DNA of 64,000 nucleotides from contig OX419758.1 in assembly GCA_948567375.1 (NCBI GenBank), forward strand, positions 6,639,001 to 6,703,000. The letters are read 5' to 3'. How positions within the stretch are numbered: position 1 is the first letter of the stretch; every line of letters begins with the position of its first letter. The DNA comes from Lunularia cruciata (Eukaryota > Streptophyta > Marchantiopsida > Lunulariales > Lunulariaceae). The notes beneath the pieces were generated by a model, which worked only from the letters and a program-made list of their open reading frames with translations, did not search any database and was not told the DNA's origin. The translations under genes and the position numbers were made by a program. Positions 34,067 to 47,261 of this stretch are shown piece by piece.

Positions 34067-37000
34067 AAGAAACTCTTGCCTATGGTGAAGTGCACACTTG
34101 GTCAATCTTAGGGCCTTGATTATGAAATCAGGCACTTTCCTTTTGCGCTTAGGCGCTCAAGGTTTTTTCGCTATTTCTTTCATGTTCATCTTTTTCAATT
34201 CTCCTTTCCTATAGTGATTCACTCATTGCTCTCAATTCTACGACTTCTTGCTGCAAGTAGGGAGAATTCTATCCTGGCTATGACATACACTTGTCTACTC
34301 TTGCTAAAGTGAAAAGTGACCTACCTTCCTCAAGTAGTTAAGTTGATGGTTGAATTGTTACAAATGTTTGGTAGGTGTGCATAGTGCGAGTGGTCACATC
34401 CCACACATGTGAACATTTTGGTATGAACAAATTATCATTACTCGTCATTCCTTATCTATCCGCATCACATTTAAGTCCTCATAATCTTTTCAAACTGATT
34501 GACTTTCGATCCAATTGGTTTTCAAGGTAGAGGATCTTCTTTCAAGGTGAATGTCTTCTTTGCCGAGGGTTTGTACAATGATGGAACTTCTTCATTGAAA
34601 TTCCTTGATGCAAGCCCTCCTCCCTACTTCACAGATACTAGACTTATCATGTCTCGGATCTCTAGGATGGGTCATCTTCCTCCTACAAAGTGCAACTTCC
34701 CTTGGATTGAAGACAAAAAACTATAAACCTACCTTTTACCTTGCGCGACCGGGTATTTCTTTGTGCTTCTAACTAAACTAAGTCATTTGAAAGAAAAAGG
34801 CATATGTTGGAAAGAGGTGAGGCGTCACAATATTTAACATTTATATAATACATATGGTCATATAAAAATTACAAATTCTTTCTAGAGAAAATAAATCAAA
34901 TATGAAATCTCTATAAAATGTGTATGTGCAAAGGAGTGTCATTGCATAAATGCACATACCCATACATTAGTGTAAGGTTTATATTTGGAGGAAAATAAAA
35001 CCTTTCTTTTTAATTTTTTTTAGATTGGATATAAAATTAACTACATATAGAGGACACAAAGACATCATATGACAAGAATGTATTAATTCAACGTATTCAA
35101 GCATATCTTGTAGTACTATATAATCTTGCTTATCAATCATACAAAAATGATTTACAGTAGGATTTTCTACTGTGATAATGGTCTTGAGAAAAACACCACA
35201 CTATTGATTGATGCAAATATTACTTATGGCTTCAATAAACGGGAAACGCAGACTACTTGATATCGTGGTTGCTAACACACTTTCGAGCAAAGTTTTTGAT
35301 TGGTTATAGTGGTCGGTCACTCCCTTTTAAGCAAAGTTTATGGTACGGGCAGCCTCATACGCAGAGGAGTGGTGACCATTCCCATGAGTGCCGTGACTTA
35401 CTTCAAATAACTTTATACCTATCGTCCTGGAGATATTTGAGTATCTTCATCGTCATTTGGATGATCTTCTTGGGAGGCAACATGAGGATCTTCATGTAAT
35501 TTCACCCTCTCCACTTACCTCATATTTTCCATATAGAGTTTTGTTCATCTCCGGTTTATTGACTATGGTTTCTTAGTCATGCCACAACAATAGGTATTTC
35601 TCTCACGTCCTACGTCCAAGGCACTCTGCTCCTCTTGACAGATATGCTTTTAGAGTTTCTTTATCGTACAGTTCAATTTTAAATTATTAAAGATGACTAT
35701 AAGCTTGAGTATGTTAAAGTTTTCCTTTTGTCAAGGCTTTGCCCTTCTTCATTATAACTTGCGCTCTTTCCCGTTTCGCACTTTCTGGTTCATAGTATTC
35801 CTCCATATTTTCACTTCGAGTTTTCATCCAGACGTATAAATTGGGCTTTATTATGGCAAAAAGCTGTCATAAGTATGGTTATTCTGGAAGCAACAGCCCC
35901 GGGTTTCATATTCAATTTGGTGCCGTAGAAATTATATCATAAGTAACATATGGGTTCCAGATGTCGTCCTGTCACCTCTTTACCTCCCAAGCTCCATAAT
36001 GGATGTTGAGTAACAAAAGGATTCAAGACTGCACGATTCACCAAGCTTGTCAAGATAGCTGGATATCACAGCAGCTGATCTACTTCATATCCGGCTCTAA
36101 TGCTGCTCTTGTTCGGATATCGTGGTTCCCGAATATCAATTCCAAATTTGAAGAACGTCTCACATCGGGCGGGTGTTCCCTTTCATCGAGTGCGCTCTGA
36201 CTTCCGGGACAAGAAAGATCGAGGAGGCAGAAACTTCTCAACGTCGTATTTCTACATACCAAGATTAGAATCTATCAAAAGCAACTCATACTTCCCGTCT
36301 GTAAATTCAATTACCTTCCTCTAATTGGTGATTTAAAGACTAGTTTTCATACCCAGAAGCAACTTTAACTGGTTCTTTGGACATTGCCTTCATCATCATG
36401 AAGGAGGAGGGTCTAGCAATTTATTTCTTTTATCAAATAAATTTTCATATGATTAAGAACACATAAATATGAAATAGTGCTTCACAGATAATACTCTTAT
36501 ACACTATACGAATTCCCAAATTATATCTTGAATGAACGAATTATTAAAAATGATGGAAAATTTATTCTTCAAATTTTCTTTAACATATCGGAGGATACAA
36601 CCATTGCTTGTTCTTACGCTTTATTGACATAAGTACATTCATATTGTGATATGGTAATAATTATGAGACCATGAAACTTATTATCTAAATATTTATCATG
36701 ACAATATTATATAATGATATAAAAATTGTATGAACATATTGTATAGTTATTAAAGAACATATTTTATTTCATAATACAGTATAGAGGAGTTGGATTCAAA
36801 AGACTAAAATATTCAAAATATAAACCATATCTAAATAAATTTGAAATATTTAATAGCTACAAAATAAAGAAATATATTCAGTTTAATTATTTACATGGAT
36901 GATTATTCTCCATTAACCGGGTATAATGAACGTGTTATATGCCTACCAAGTTACAGGGCTTATATTTACACATTCAGGTAAGTAAGCAAATAAATAAGTT

Positions 37001-37210
37001 ATTATATCATCAATGCAATTCTTGTAATTATCTTTATTATATAAAAAAATTTATTTTAAAAATATTTAGAAATTATTCTTTACAAGAATATATACATATA
37101 TATTTATTTATTTCTCACAAAGTAGCAAAGGTAATTACAAGAAACTTCATACTACTTGCTTAGCTAAGATATCTTAGGTGCAGAAGGTCAGATTTCTCTT
37201 ATTTGAGATT
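34067..37210. other. Unassigned, partly AT-rich stretch
   Basis: Only short frames, such as an 80-codon plus frame at 35257-35499 and a 74-codon frame at 36100-36324, without recognisable domains. 36420-37170 is strongly AT-rich. No RNA gene or intact mobile element was seen. Confidence 0.5.
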
Positions 37211-37785
37211 ATTGGGGCTTAGTTCCATTTTGCCTCTTACTTTTTATCCTTGGCCTGATGAGGTCTTCCCATCCTTCTTGTTATCTTCCACGGGTCGCCT
37301 GGTTGCTGTATAAACTTTATTCATAACGTAATAACTTATACAACTTAATAACTTATATTCCTTTTTCAAACTCAAAACATCTTTCCCTTGCATGCTTTTA
37401 TTCTCGCCTGCTTACGTGAGTCCTCTAACGATTTTCATCCAAACTAAGAAGTGAAAGCGTTGTGTCGGCTGTCTTTTGCGCCCATGTCGGTCCTTTCCAC
37501 CATATTCTTGTCTCTAACTCAATAAAGGAAACATAATCTTTTCTACTGGGGCTTAGCTCCATTTTGCCTCTTATGCTTTATCCTCGTACTGGTTTCATGG
37601 GTGTTCCTATCCTTCTTGTTATCTTCCGCAATCGCCCTTTAAGAAGAATCTTTTAGAAAGTGTTTGTAACTGAAAATAAAGAGAAAGCAGAAGTTCGCCT
37701 GTGATAACAAGAAGATGGGGAGACCCCAACAATCCTGACAAGGAAAAGACATAAAGGTAAACTGGAGCTAAGGCCCAATAATATC
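37211..37785. repeat. Three copies of an ~85-bp repeat, one inverted
   Basis: 37211-37300 and 37549-37640 share GGGGCTTAG(T/C)TCCATTTTGCC and TCCTTCTTGTTATCTTCC in direct orientation. 37692-37780 is the reverse complement (GATAACAAGAAGATGGGGAG, TGGAGCTAAGGCCCAATAAT). They could be ends of a decayed element. Confidence 0.75.
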
Positions 37786-39100
37786 AATACGAAGAAAGTA
37801 AAGGGTTCAAAAGCATCTCACACATGTTGCCTCTCGAGTGCATTCATGGTGGAGGAACTAGAATTACCGTACAGTATTCTGTCTCTTGGGGCCGCGTGTA
37901 CGGAGTTGTTGATAAAGTACTACTCTAACCCTTCGTGATGGGCTGCTTTGTTATGGTTCTTAGTGGTGATTCACCTCTTGTTCTAGCGCATAATGAAAAC
38001 TTCTGGTTGATGGTGTCACTCTTTTCCGTATGTTTAGAGAGCAAATATTGCCCAGCAGAAGGTCAGCAGAATTAAGTAGATGCTTCATATGTTATTTTAT
38101 CCCTTTGTCATTTGCCGTTCAATTTGTCATCAGCATAAGAAAGGGGAAGGATGGGAACTTCCCATCCTTCTTGTGTTCTATGTGGTCGGCTTTCTTCTTT
38201 TTAAGAAAGGGGAAATAGAACATGGGAGTTGGACGAATCTGGTTCCTAATGAAGTATGTTCGCAAGTCAAGACTTTCAGGTGTAAGTCGTTTCATCTAAA
38301 GAAGGAGATGCATTTAGAGTAAAGCGAAGTAAACAAAGACATGTATGGAAAGGAATACATGCCCAAGAAACATCCACTCAACAAGCATTTGTTGGGTGGA
38401 CGATGCTTGAGAGTGTCTCCCCATTCTCGGCGCATCTAGATGACAACCAGTGTGTATCAGCTATGCGGATGACAGTGACACAGATGGTGAGCCATATGTA
38501 ACAGTTTCTTCGGCAACTTTGTTTCTCCACTGTACTGGAGACCCAAGCACAAACTCGAGGAAATTCTACTACTAACGTGGGAGTATAAAATGTTTCGACA
38601 TCAATATAAAATCTGGGAAAAAGTCTAAATCCACACAAATCAGAACTCAAAGGATCAGATCTATAGCCCCTACCAATTTAATGTTAATAACTATTTGCTC
38701 CTCGCAGGTCCATTTGAGCTCTCAACCTTGTCCCAACTTCATCATCGCACGGAGTTAGGCAAAGCCAGGTCCTCCCCTACTTAGTATATTGCAACACAAC
38801 GTGGTTGATGATGTAGTTTTACAGTCAAGGTCGATCACAAACCCGAGCAGTCATCCTTGTCGCAGTAAGAATTCGTCAGATGAGGCTTCAAATCTTCGAA
38901 TTTGGAGTTACGGTTGCAAGCGTGGCGGCCGCAAACGTTGACAAATCACAAGGCAAACCTTCCCTTCGTGTTAGAGGACAAATCAGTGCTCTTTGAGGCG
39001 TTATTAGGTGTTGACGTTCCCACCACAACGGACCTAATTTGTAGCATAGAATTGTCACCAACGAGTCCATGGATTTGCTGGCAGCGAACATGGCCTTCCT
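37786..39100. other. Unassigned stretch upstream of the PLAC8 gene
   Basis: No gene recognised. It contains an exact palindrome at 38147-38169 (AAGGATGGGAA-C-TTCCCATCCTT). The part nearest 39100 may hold promoter elements of the downstream gene, but I cannot point to a definite one. Confidence 0.4.
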
Positions 39101-39532
39101 GATTTACCCAGAGAAAGGGACAGGGCCAGCCAGGTGGCGACAGCTTGAAGCGCCAAAGCACCACGTGTCGAGTTTCTTATACATCTTACAGAACTCCCGC
39201 ATTGCGATCAAGAAGGGAAGGAAGAAACAGAGTCGATGAAGAAACGAAGATAGAGAAGTCTACTCCTTCGGGACTTGAAAGAATATGGAATTTCCGTGAC
39301 TTTGTGGTTTGTTGGTGGGATTTCAGCTTGAATGTGTGGATTCCGAATCTTGAATCTTATATCTTTGTGGTATCTGTGGAGTCGAGGAACAACGAGGATC
39401 GATCAAGCTTGATAAAGCATTGTGGTGAATACTAGGAGATTTGTGCAAATTGAGCTCCTCGGAAGTGCAGGAGGAACATCTTGATCAGCGCGTTGATCTT
39501 TCTGCGATATTCAGAAGAGTAAGTGAGCGAGC

Positions 39533-40045
39533 ATGGGCGCTAGAGAATTTCAGTGGAACGCGGACTTGCTGGATGTGAAGCAGATAATCAAAGACCCCGG
39601 AACGTGTGCGTGGGGAACCTTTTGTCCATGCGTGCTCTTCGGGAGGAACGTGAATAGGATCACTGATGGAAAAACTCCCTTTTATAAAGCTTGCTTGACA
39701 GATTTGGCCTTGGGAGGTTGTTTATGTTGGTGTTGCTGCCTCCCATTCTATGCTGCTCCGTTTAGAAGTCAACTGAGGACGAAGAAGAATCTTCCGATGG
39801 ACCCCTACACCGATCTTCACGTCCACATGTTCTGCCATCCATGCGCGCTGTGCCAAGAAGAAAGAGTTTTAGACGCCACCGAGAGCTCTGCTATGTCAGC
39901 TCCTACACAAGCTGTTATCGACAGGCACCCTAAGGAAACCGAGCAACACTTAGAGCAGGTGAGGAAGACCCAACAGGAGCAGAAGCAAGAGCAGAAGCAG
40001 GAGCAGAAGCAGGAGCAGAAAATGACGAGGAACAATTCCTTCTGA
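39533..40045 (+). CDS. PLAC8 / PCR (FW2.2-like) Cys-rich protein
   Basis: An intact 170-codon single-exon frame. Family landmarks are GTCAWGTFCPCVLFGRNVNRI at residues 23-43 (CPC at 31-33), a very Cys-rich hydrophobic segment GGCLCWCCCLPFYAAPF at 61-77, and FCHPCALCQEERVLD at 100-114. PLAC8-domain proteins of plants (PCR, FW2.2/CNR) sit in membranes and act in metal transport or in control of cell number; which role applies here cannot be told. The length is usual for the family. The tail has four to five tandem QEQK units (residues about 147-163) ending MTRNNSF, coded by a short CAGGAGCAGAAG-type microsatellite at about 39975-40020. A 5' leader of several hundred bases with small frames is likely. 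The first Met is used because it directly precedes the domain. Confidence 0.93.
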   Translation: MGAREFQWNADLLDVKQIIKDPGTCAWGTFCPCVLFGRNVNRITDGKTPFYKACLTDLALGGCLCWCCCLPFYAAPFRSQLRTKKNLPMDPYTDLHVHMFCHPCALCQEERVLDATESSAMSAPTQAVIDRHPKETEQHLEQVRKTQQEQKQEQKQEQKQEQKMTRNNSF

Positions 40046-41894
40046 ATCTGTATATTTTGACATGAGAGGTGAGAGAAGAGACCCGTCCTATCAATTTGCA
40101 AATCGCCCACATCAAGGTCTCAGGTCTCCTGCAGTTTCTATTATCTTCGTAAATGCGTCTTAGAGAAATCTGTTTCAATATTAGATAGTTTTCGGAGTCT
40201 AAGGTAGTGGTTCCGATGAGCAGATCTATCGGGTATGCTTTATATGTGATTAGATCAGGTTTTACATTTTTTAGCAGTCACAGAAAGCATGGTGATGATT
40301 CGTTTCCTACAGAACCAATTTGGAAGAGATGCACACTCGCAGAGTTGATTTTTTCGTTTGCGATGCCTGTGTGGCACTGGAAATTGGTCCACGTGATCTA
40401 GCTGCAGAGTAGATTGTGGCTTACTACTCTCAGCCTCAGAGAAGCCCATGACTGCTAAAGCAGAAGAGGAGGAAGCTTCAAATGTGGCCGAAGTTCATGG
40501 TTGAAACAGGATGTAAATAATTTTCAAATGATTGGATATTCTGCTTTTTCTATTCTGGATGATTTGGGATGTGTTCGTGGTCAGTAACATATTTGATCAA
40601 GACAGACTCGCTTTGCGACGAGAAAGTATAATAATGAACGGAGTTTTGAATTGCTACCTCAGCCTTCGAGTTTTCACAGTTTGATACTTGTCTGTTAATT
40701 ATGATCGGAAAATCCGTTGATACACCCTCCTTTCCACTGAATCTGTCTAACGAATGCGCTTTCAGAGGTGTGGACAGATCTGTTTAACCGAGTATTTAAC
40801 GCATGCCATTTGACATCTAGCTCTACAAAACAGAGACGAGCAAATGTACTGCACGCAAGGAAACACAAGCTCCACGCCATGGAAGTGTTACAAGATTATG
40901 ATTTGTCGCGCGGCACAATTCCAAGATCGTACTTGATCATACTTCCAGATGTTCATATTGAGGAAAAGACTGTAGTTATAAAAAATTGTTATTAAAAAAT
41001 CAATTGCAGTGAATTTATGCAAACAGCTTACCAACCCATCAATTAACTATAATCTCAGGAATGTCATGATAATATCCTCAGCGAAAATGTACTGGTAGGA
41101 TCTGAGGATGCCTCGGAGTGACAAAAATGAAACTTGCCTTCAGCTAGCTATCGAGATAAATAAAGAACGTTATAGTTCACATGGGGCATTAGGACGACAA
41201 AAGGAATGATCTGGTATTCGTAGATGAAGTTTGCAAATATGGATAGTAGTGTGGGACTTCTGGCAGCAAGGCCAATATCATAATCTTGCTGGGTAAGCAC
41301 TCACGATATACTCGGAGCGCTGTACATCACTTTGTCCTGCATGAAGTCCTAAATCTAGGGAAATCGATCAGTATTCTTTGGTTCTGCCTTCATTCAACCA
41401 TAGCCACCTTCATCCTGCATTTCCTTTGATTCTTCCTCACTTACTTTGCAGAATGCATTTTAAGTCAAAGGAATATCAGATAGAGCATATTTATTGTCAT
41501 AAGAAAAGTTTATCGCATAAAAGTCCGACAAGTGCCTTCATTAAACATTACTGTCTGAAAGGGATGCTGGATATCTCCAGCGATCGAGAAAGAAAATAAC
41601 ACTCTTATTCTCTAGCTCTAGAATGTCGTCAAATGCGGACATTCGCCGGGATGGACTGAGCGACCTATCTGACATTTTTCAAGTCTCCCAATGCCAATAT
41701 GCTAGGAACCGATATGAGAGTGATGCAACATTTATTTGGTGATTGACGTCGATCCCTAATTCCAGATCACATCATGGTCAAGGAATATGTAAAGAGGGCA
41801 AAACTCAGAGGATACACACTTCCGAGTAATTTTCTATCGGACGGTCGGGTTGAATTTTAGTGCCGCGGACTTCCCCGTCAGCAAAACTTACCGT
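40046..41894. other. Stretch between the PLAC8 and F-box genes
   Basis: Probably holds the 3' ends of both neighbours, which converge here. No other gene recognised; frames are under 80 codons. Confidence 0.45.
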
Positions 41895-43241
41895 TCATTG
41901 CCGTACACCGAGGAATGGGTTCACTCCAGGCGCGAAAGGAGATGACACCCATAAGTAATGCTGGATTGTGTTAGGGTTTCGAGGAACTGAAGGGAGTAGA
42001 GTCCATTCACGAGTGTGGAAGTTGTATCTCCATACCTCAAATGCGGCTGATCTTGACTTGATAACACAGAAGTATATCGAGTTTTGAAAAGTAATAGCTT
42101 TTGTAACTGAGAGCGCTCCTCTCAGCCTACCGAACGCCGTCACTGGACTACTCGGCCTCTTTGTCAAGTCCAACTTCAATGTAACTGGGTCTATTGGATA
42201 TGTCTCCACTACATACTGCGGGGGCCACGATAGAATGGGGACAGTTCCAGAATTCCGATCATATAACCTCCTCAACAACACAAGCTTCAGTCCAGAATCG
42301 GAAGAATATAGGCTGGCGGACAAGTATTCACTTGCAGTCGGATCCACAAACAGCGGGTAATGCTCAGCGGAGACGATTCCAGTTTGTACGCCAGCCTTCC
42401 AGATACTTAACCGCTTGCTTTGATATTCTGAGGTTAGGCAGTACATACAATCATTTGTGTATGCAAACCCGTCCTTGCAGAAATGTTGAAAATGACCTTG
42501 CGCATTCTCTGGTAAGCTAAGAAACATAGCCAAAGTCTTCCATCTTCCTGACCGCGAGTCATAAATCTGAGTTGTGAAGGCAGCGGACACTCGGGTACTG
42601 AATGTGTACAGCTGATAAAGCAAAATAAGTTTGTAGTCGTTGAAGCCTTCTGTGACGATGTGGACCAAACTTAAAGGACGTGAGAGAGGGAAATAGATGT
42701 GTGGTAAAGCTCTCGCTATCCAAGCTCCTGTTACCAGGTTCCCGATTCGAACAGCGGTAGCCTCACCGGTTTCCAACCCAGTGACCACGCTGCACATCAG
42801 AGAACCTCCAAATGCCAGTGTCTTGTCCGCATCAAAGAAGCGTTGCGAGATACCGAGATGTGCAGATGGCCACAAGGCGAATCTGCACCATGCATATAGC
42901 TTGAGAGATGATGCATCAAACTTTTGAGAGTCGAATCCAAAAGAAGTACCCCCAGCCATCACGAATACAGGAAATAGAACTGGCCATCTTGCAGAATGGT
43001 TTGTAATTTCCCCTTGAAAAGCGGAGGAGTAACTGAACTTTAGTGTTTGTGACAAATATATAGCAGCTGTATGTGTATCTGCAAATTTTATGTACCAGGA
43101 TTTGGATAACAAACGAACTTTCAATATGTGTGGGAATGGAATCCTTGCCAATATCAACTCAATTACATATTCTGGGAGGTCAAAATTTGCTTTACACCCA
43201 CGGGCTGGGGGGGTAAAACGAGAATTACGCGTACTCAACAT
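41895..43241 (-). CDS. F-box protein with a kelch/galactose-oxidase-like C-terminus
   Basis: An intact 448-codon single-exon frame. The F-box is at residues 22-50 (LPEYVIELILARIPF and ILKVRLLSKSWY), which would bind SKP1 in an SCF ubiquitin ligase. The remaining ~390 residues are beta-rich with repeated aromatic segments (QIYDSRSGRWKTL near 225-237, VWRYNFHTREWTLLPSVPR near 405-423), the pattern of F-box proteins carrying kelch-like substrate-binding repeats. Substrate cannot be predicted. The first Met is accepted because the F-box follows within 22 residues. No damage is visible. Confidence 0.92.
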   Translation of the reverse strand: MLSTRNSRFTPPARGCKANFDLPEYVIELILARIPFPHILKVRLLSKSWYIKFADTHTAAIYLSQTLKFSYSSAFQGEITNHSARWPVLFPVFVMAGGTSFGFDSQKFDASSLKLYAWCRFALWPSAHLGISQRFFDADKTLAFGGSLMCSVVTGLETGEATAVRIGNLVTGAWIARALPHIYFPLSRPLSLVHIVTEGFNDYKLILLYQLYTFSTRVSAAFTTQIYDSRSGRWKTLAMFLSLPENAQGHFQHFCKDGFAYTNDCMYCLTSEYQSKRLSIWKAGVQTGIVSAEHYPLFVDPTASEYLSASLYSSDSGLKLVLLRRLYDRNSGTVPILSWPPQYVVETYPIDPVTLKLDLTKRPSSPVTAFGRLRGALSVTKAITFQNSIYFCVIKSRSAAFEVWRYNFHTREWTLLPSVPRNPNTIQHYLWVSSPFAPGVNPFLGVRQ

Positions 43242-46200
43242 TCTGAAAGTGCCTCCTCACAGGCTGCAATTGAAGAACTGAAGCCTGATGGCAAATAGGA
43301 AGCACCAACTATAATGCAGACATGTAATTCCGGATCGAGTTCGTCGAGGACGCAGACTGAAATGTCATGGACGAAGAGTAAAACGGTTCTATCAAGTGAT
43401 GCATGTGCTCGAACATGGATTTGTCACTGAATGCAGCTCCGATCACAAGAGGGCATTCACAGAAAGATTTCGATGTTATACATCTTAAAGCAACATTGTG
43501 TGTGTCCACCGTTTGAATCTGATCTTTGCTTGACGAGAAAACATTGACGGGCTCGTATGGAAAGTTCCGTTACTACAGTAAGAGCAACTTTCAAGTTACT
43601 GTATCCGTACCGAATTCAAATTTCAAATGTGGAGTTTATCAAGTTCGTTCATCAGTAGAGTACGGCCCTACTTGAGATGAGGTGGAGAGAGCTCGATGCA
43701 ACGTTCAAGCAGCTCTGAATTGCGTTAAAAAATAATCTACTATCAGTTTTTTTTGAGTGTTTTATGTTCGCAACATACTGGCAACTCATCTTGGTTTAGA
43801 GTACGTCCAACACAAGATTTCCGAATATGAGTTTCGAATACAGCGAGCAGTTCCCCTGCTTCCACAGGAATATAATTTGGAACACGAATTCGCTAAATGT
43901 GCGGTTTCTTGATGTAACTTCTCACGTTCAATGTCTCCAAGTTATCTGATGAGATGTCTGATTCATGATTATTTTAACAGTACATCTTGAGAGTACCTTA
44001 CACAGTATGTCTTATGCCAATTTCAACAGGAAAGATAAGAATACTGAAGCATTTGAATGATCCTAACGCATGGGACATTAGAGCCATAGAAGGGAGGATA
44101 AGTCAAACAGGGGCTCTGTTTGCTAACTGGTTAAATCCATGTTCTTTTTCATTGGATATTTCTCAACTGATGAGCACGTTAAGTAGGGAATGCTGGATGG
44201 TACAAATTGCAATTTGAAACCAAATCGTGTTCAGAATGAAAATTGCATAGGAAATAATCTTATTGTTAGTGTACTCTTTTAAACTAGTTGAGTAAGATGG
44301 TCGACGACAGCACAGCGGGTCCAGTTACATGAGAAGTAAAAATACATCGAACTGCGTTGCCATTCGAGACAGTCTGGTGATGAATCACAGCGTACCGTTG
44401 ATGAAACGGGTCATAGTGGAAGCATTGCCGAGAAGCAAGCCCAAAACTTCTTCATCTGTCATCTATTGCACTGTGAGGGTATGAACTTAATCCAGCCTCC
44501 TGATATCTCTTCTCTTGTCTAATCAGGGCAGAATGCACTCTTCGATCATTGTGACTTATATAAGATCTAGATACACAGCTTGCAACATAATATTGTCTCT
44601 CCTACTCATAAACCTCGTCTCAAAAAGCTCAAAAGTCAGTGTCCGAATCAGTGGAATCAACTTGAATGGTAGTTGAGAAGCATCGGAAAGAACTGTTTGA
44701 GCCTCCAAGAGACACGTTTTTGCGTAGGATACCAACAAACTAGAGGTCTACCGTTTCCAATTCCATGTGGGCGAGAATCTCATGGACTGGCAGTTATATC
44801 CAAATTTGTATATTCTCAGGTGCAACCTAACTCGCTGGACACTAATCGAAGCAAAGTAAGGACACTAACCATATGCATGCGTGAGTCTAATGTTGAAATA
44901 GTCAACAAATCCAAGAACTGCAATGCTGCTACAGTATTGTATATCTAAATGTTTGGAGATACAGTGCAGCGAAAGGATAAAGCATTTAGATGACCAGAAT
45001 TTGTAGAGAATTCCGTGGAGAATTTCGATTCTGGATGTTGCGGAATAAATAGACGTCCATCATTGTCGTATCATTTCCTGTTTAGATTTACTGTAGTTAT
45101 TATGAGACTATTACAAGAATAGGTTGGAAATAGTTCACTACTATGGAGGCTTTGGAAACTCTGTGAAGCAAGAATAGAGGGCCTGCGGAACTCTGCTATA
45201 GCAGAGTACAAATCAATCCTTCCATATGCAAGGTAGGTGGACATGGAGATGACGAAAGCCACGGCTACATTCTAACGAGGAGACGACAAAATAGAAGAGC
45301 TGGCGTAAGTGGTGGCAGTGACGATGGCATTGTACAGCCCGACTATCTGAATCTTATGCAGAGAAGCGAAGCAGAAGAGTGGAGTCAACCCTTGAATTGC
45401 CTTTACCGTTATGTTCGTTGCTAGATGACAAAAATCTACTCATGATGAGCCGATCATGTTTCACGTATGTACAGGTCGCTTCGAGTTTCTGGCTGATCAA
45501 GCAGAAAAGAGCTGGAACTGAACAAACCGGCGGGGTATGTTTCAATAATTCTTTCAGCGATACGGTCTGAGAAGCGGTTTAGACACTGAGGTCACAACGG
45601 AAAGCATGCCTTATCTGTATTAAATTCAGATGCTAGCTTGTCTTGCGACCGGGTAGAAAATGACTCAACTTTATAATCACTTATTGTTCCATGGCATTTT
45701 GTAGGCAGGAGCGTATGCAGCTGATATATTATTAGCATATAGCGTAACTTCTGTCTCAATTCGTCACAGTAATATTAACAAACTGACAACTAGAGTACAA
45801 ATTAAGAATATTGCAACTGGACAAAGAGTTCAAGAAGATGATACAAGGAGAAGAGACAATATTGTACCTTCAAACAACAGAGTAATACACAAGTGTCATC
45901 TGAGAATTTCAAGTTGATTCAGCAGCGCTCTCGTTACCTGCTCCTAAAAGGTAGTGCAGGCGAAGGACGGCATAGGCAGGATTCAAGCTAAGCAGGTTCA
46001 AGCAGTATAAGTATAGCTCAATTCACACTTTATGCTCCATGGTGATTGATCACAGTTTGTTCTGCTTCAACTCTTGTAGTAAGCTCACACTCGCTTGTTT
46101 TACCATTTCGATCAAGTACGTCCACGTGATCCTTCTCCATAGATATCTTGAAATTTTGTAAGTAGATTTTTGATTTTGTTCTTCCCTATTTCAAGTATCC

Positions 46201-46499
46201 AGTCACTTGTTTCCAGCGTCCATTTCAAGTCCCTATTTCGTGGACATCTAATTGATTCGTCTTCTTGTTAGTTAAGCTCGACATCCTTTGTATTTGAGAG
46301 GACATCAAGCTGAGCTTCCTTTATGCTTCTGATTGCTCAAACGTTCTTACATTCAAGTCGTTAAAACCATCGTCTAGGCAAGTAACATAGCATGAATATT
46401 TTGCTTTGAGTAACCTAAATTCTTCATGTGACCTGCCTTCTGCAACTAAGGTAGCCTGAACTAAAGTGTGGAAATAATATCCAACCAATTTAGTGGACT
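43242..46499. other. Unassigned stretch upstream of the hairpin array
   Basis: About 3.2 kb without a recognised protein gene; the longest frame is 91 codons (44673-44948). It may include the F-box promoter at its left end and the promoter of the hairpin transcript at its right. A TATAAGTATA motif at 46006-46015 is a possible TATA element for the latter, but this is only a position-based suggestion. Confidence 0.4.
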
Positions 46500-46608
46500 C
46501 CCACTCCCATTTAGCATGCTAGCCCCTTGTGAGGGTCGGACATATTGATTAGCTCAAGGATTGTAGATCTGAATCCTGGCGATCGCCTGGCAAGCTTGAT
46601 GGACAATC
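46500..46608 (+). ncRNA. Hairpin unit 1 (diverged 3' arm)
   Basis: 5' arm 46514-46535 differs from consensus by one base (GCCCC for GCCGC). 3' arm 46572-46605 (CCTGGCGATCGCCTGGCAAG) is diverged. Confidence 0.6.
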
Positions 46609-46971
46609 CTCATTATTCTAACCTTTAGTTTACTGCTTCTGTCCAGGAAAGGGCCTATCAGGATATCAGTAGCCGTTATAAATGGTTTTTATTGAGTGGC
46701 ATTCGACTGACAGTAAGGTAGCATTAAGTGACATAGCTGATATATACTAGCCAATTTCTGACAGATCTGATATCATTGACAATGATATACTATTGCATCC
46801 ACGTCTATGGAAGTATATGTTTTGTTTAACAGTTGCAATCATGCATTATCCAAATATATATATTAGGCAATTTAAAGGCAAACTTGGCGGGCAATTACTA
46901 ACCCTGCTCTCACTCTTACACAGGTAATTCATAATGTAGATTCTCCAACGAATTCTGCAGAAACTTCAATA

Positions 46972-47160
46972 AGAATTTCCATACAGCATGCTAACCGCTT
47001 GTGAGATAGAAGGATAATTGCACTGGAGACGTTCAATCATGAAATCCTCGTAATCCTCGCGACAATGCATTGATCAATATATTATGAAGAGCGATAATAC
47101 ATAGAAGAAGTTCAATGGTCATCTATCAGAATCTTCGAAATCCGCTTGCAAGCTTGACGG
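46972..47160 (+). ncRNA. Hairpin unit 2 (degenerate, enlarged)
   Basis: 5' arm 46986-47006 is near consensus (CTAACCGCTTGTGAGA). A 3'-arm-like segment lies at 47130-47160, unusually far away, and a poorer candidate at 47042-47075. It may be a decayed or rearranged unit. Confidence 0.4.
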
Positions 47161-47261
47161 ACATCTATTCCCTTTTGTTGTCCTCGTGCTTGATAGCTTT
47201 CCGCAATGCTAGTCTTAGGCTTTCTAGACGTGCGATTCCTTGTTGTCAGCTCTCAGTTTCA

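Noticed and set aside
39817-40110. Cys/Ser-rich minus frames over the PLAC8 tail
   Set aside because: Shadow of the CAG/GAG microsatellite that encodes QEQK units.
42194-42520. 108-codon plus frame within the F-box gene
   Set aside because: Antisense shadow of an intact 448-codon gene with a clear F-box.
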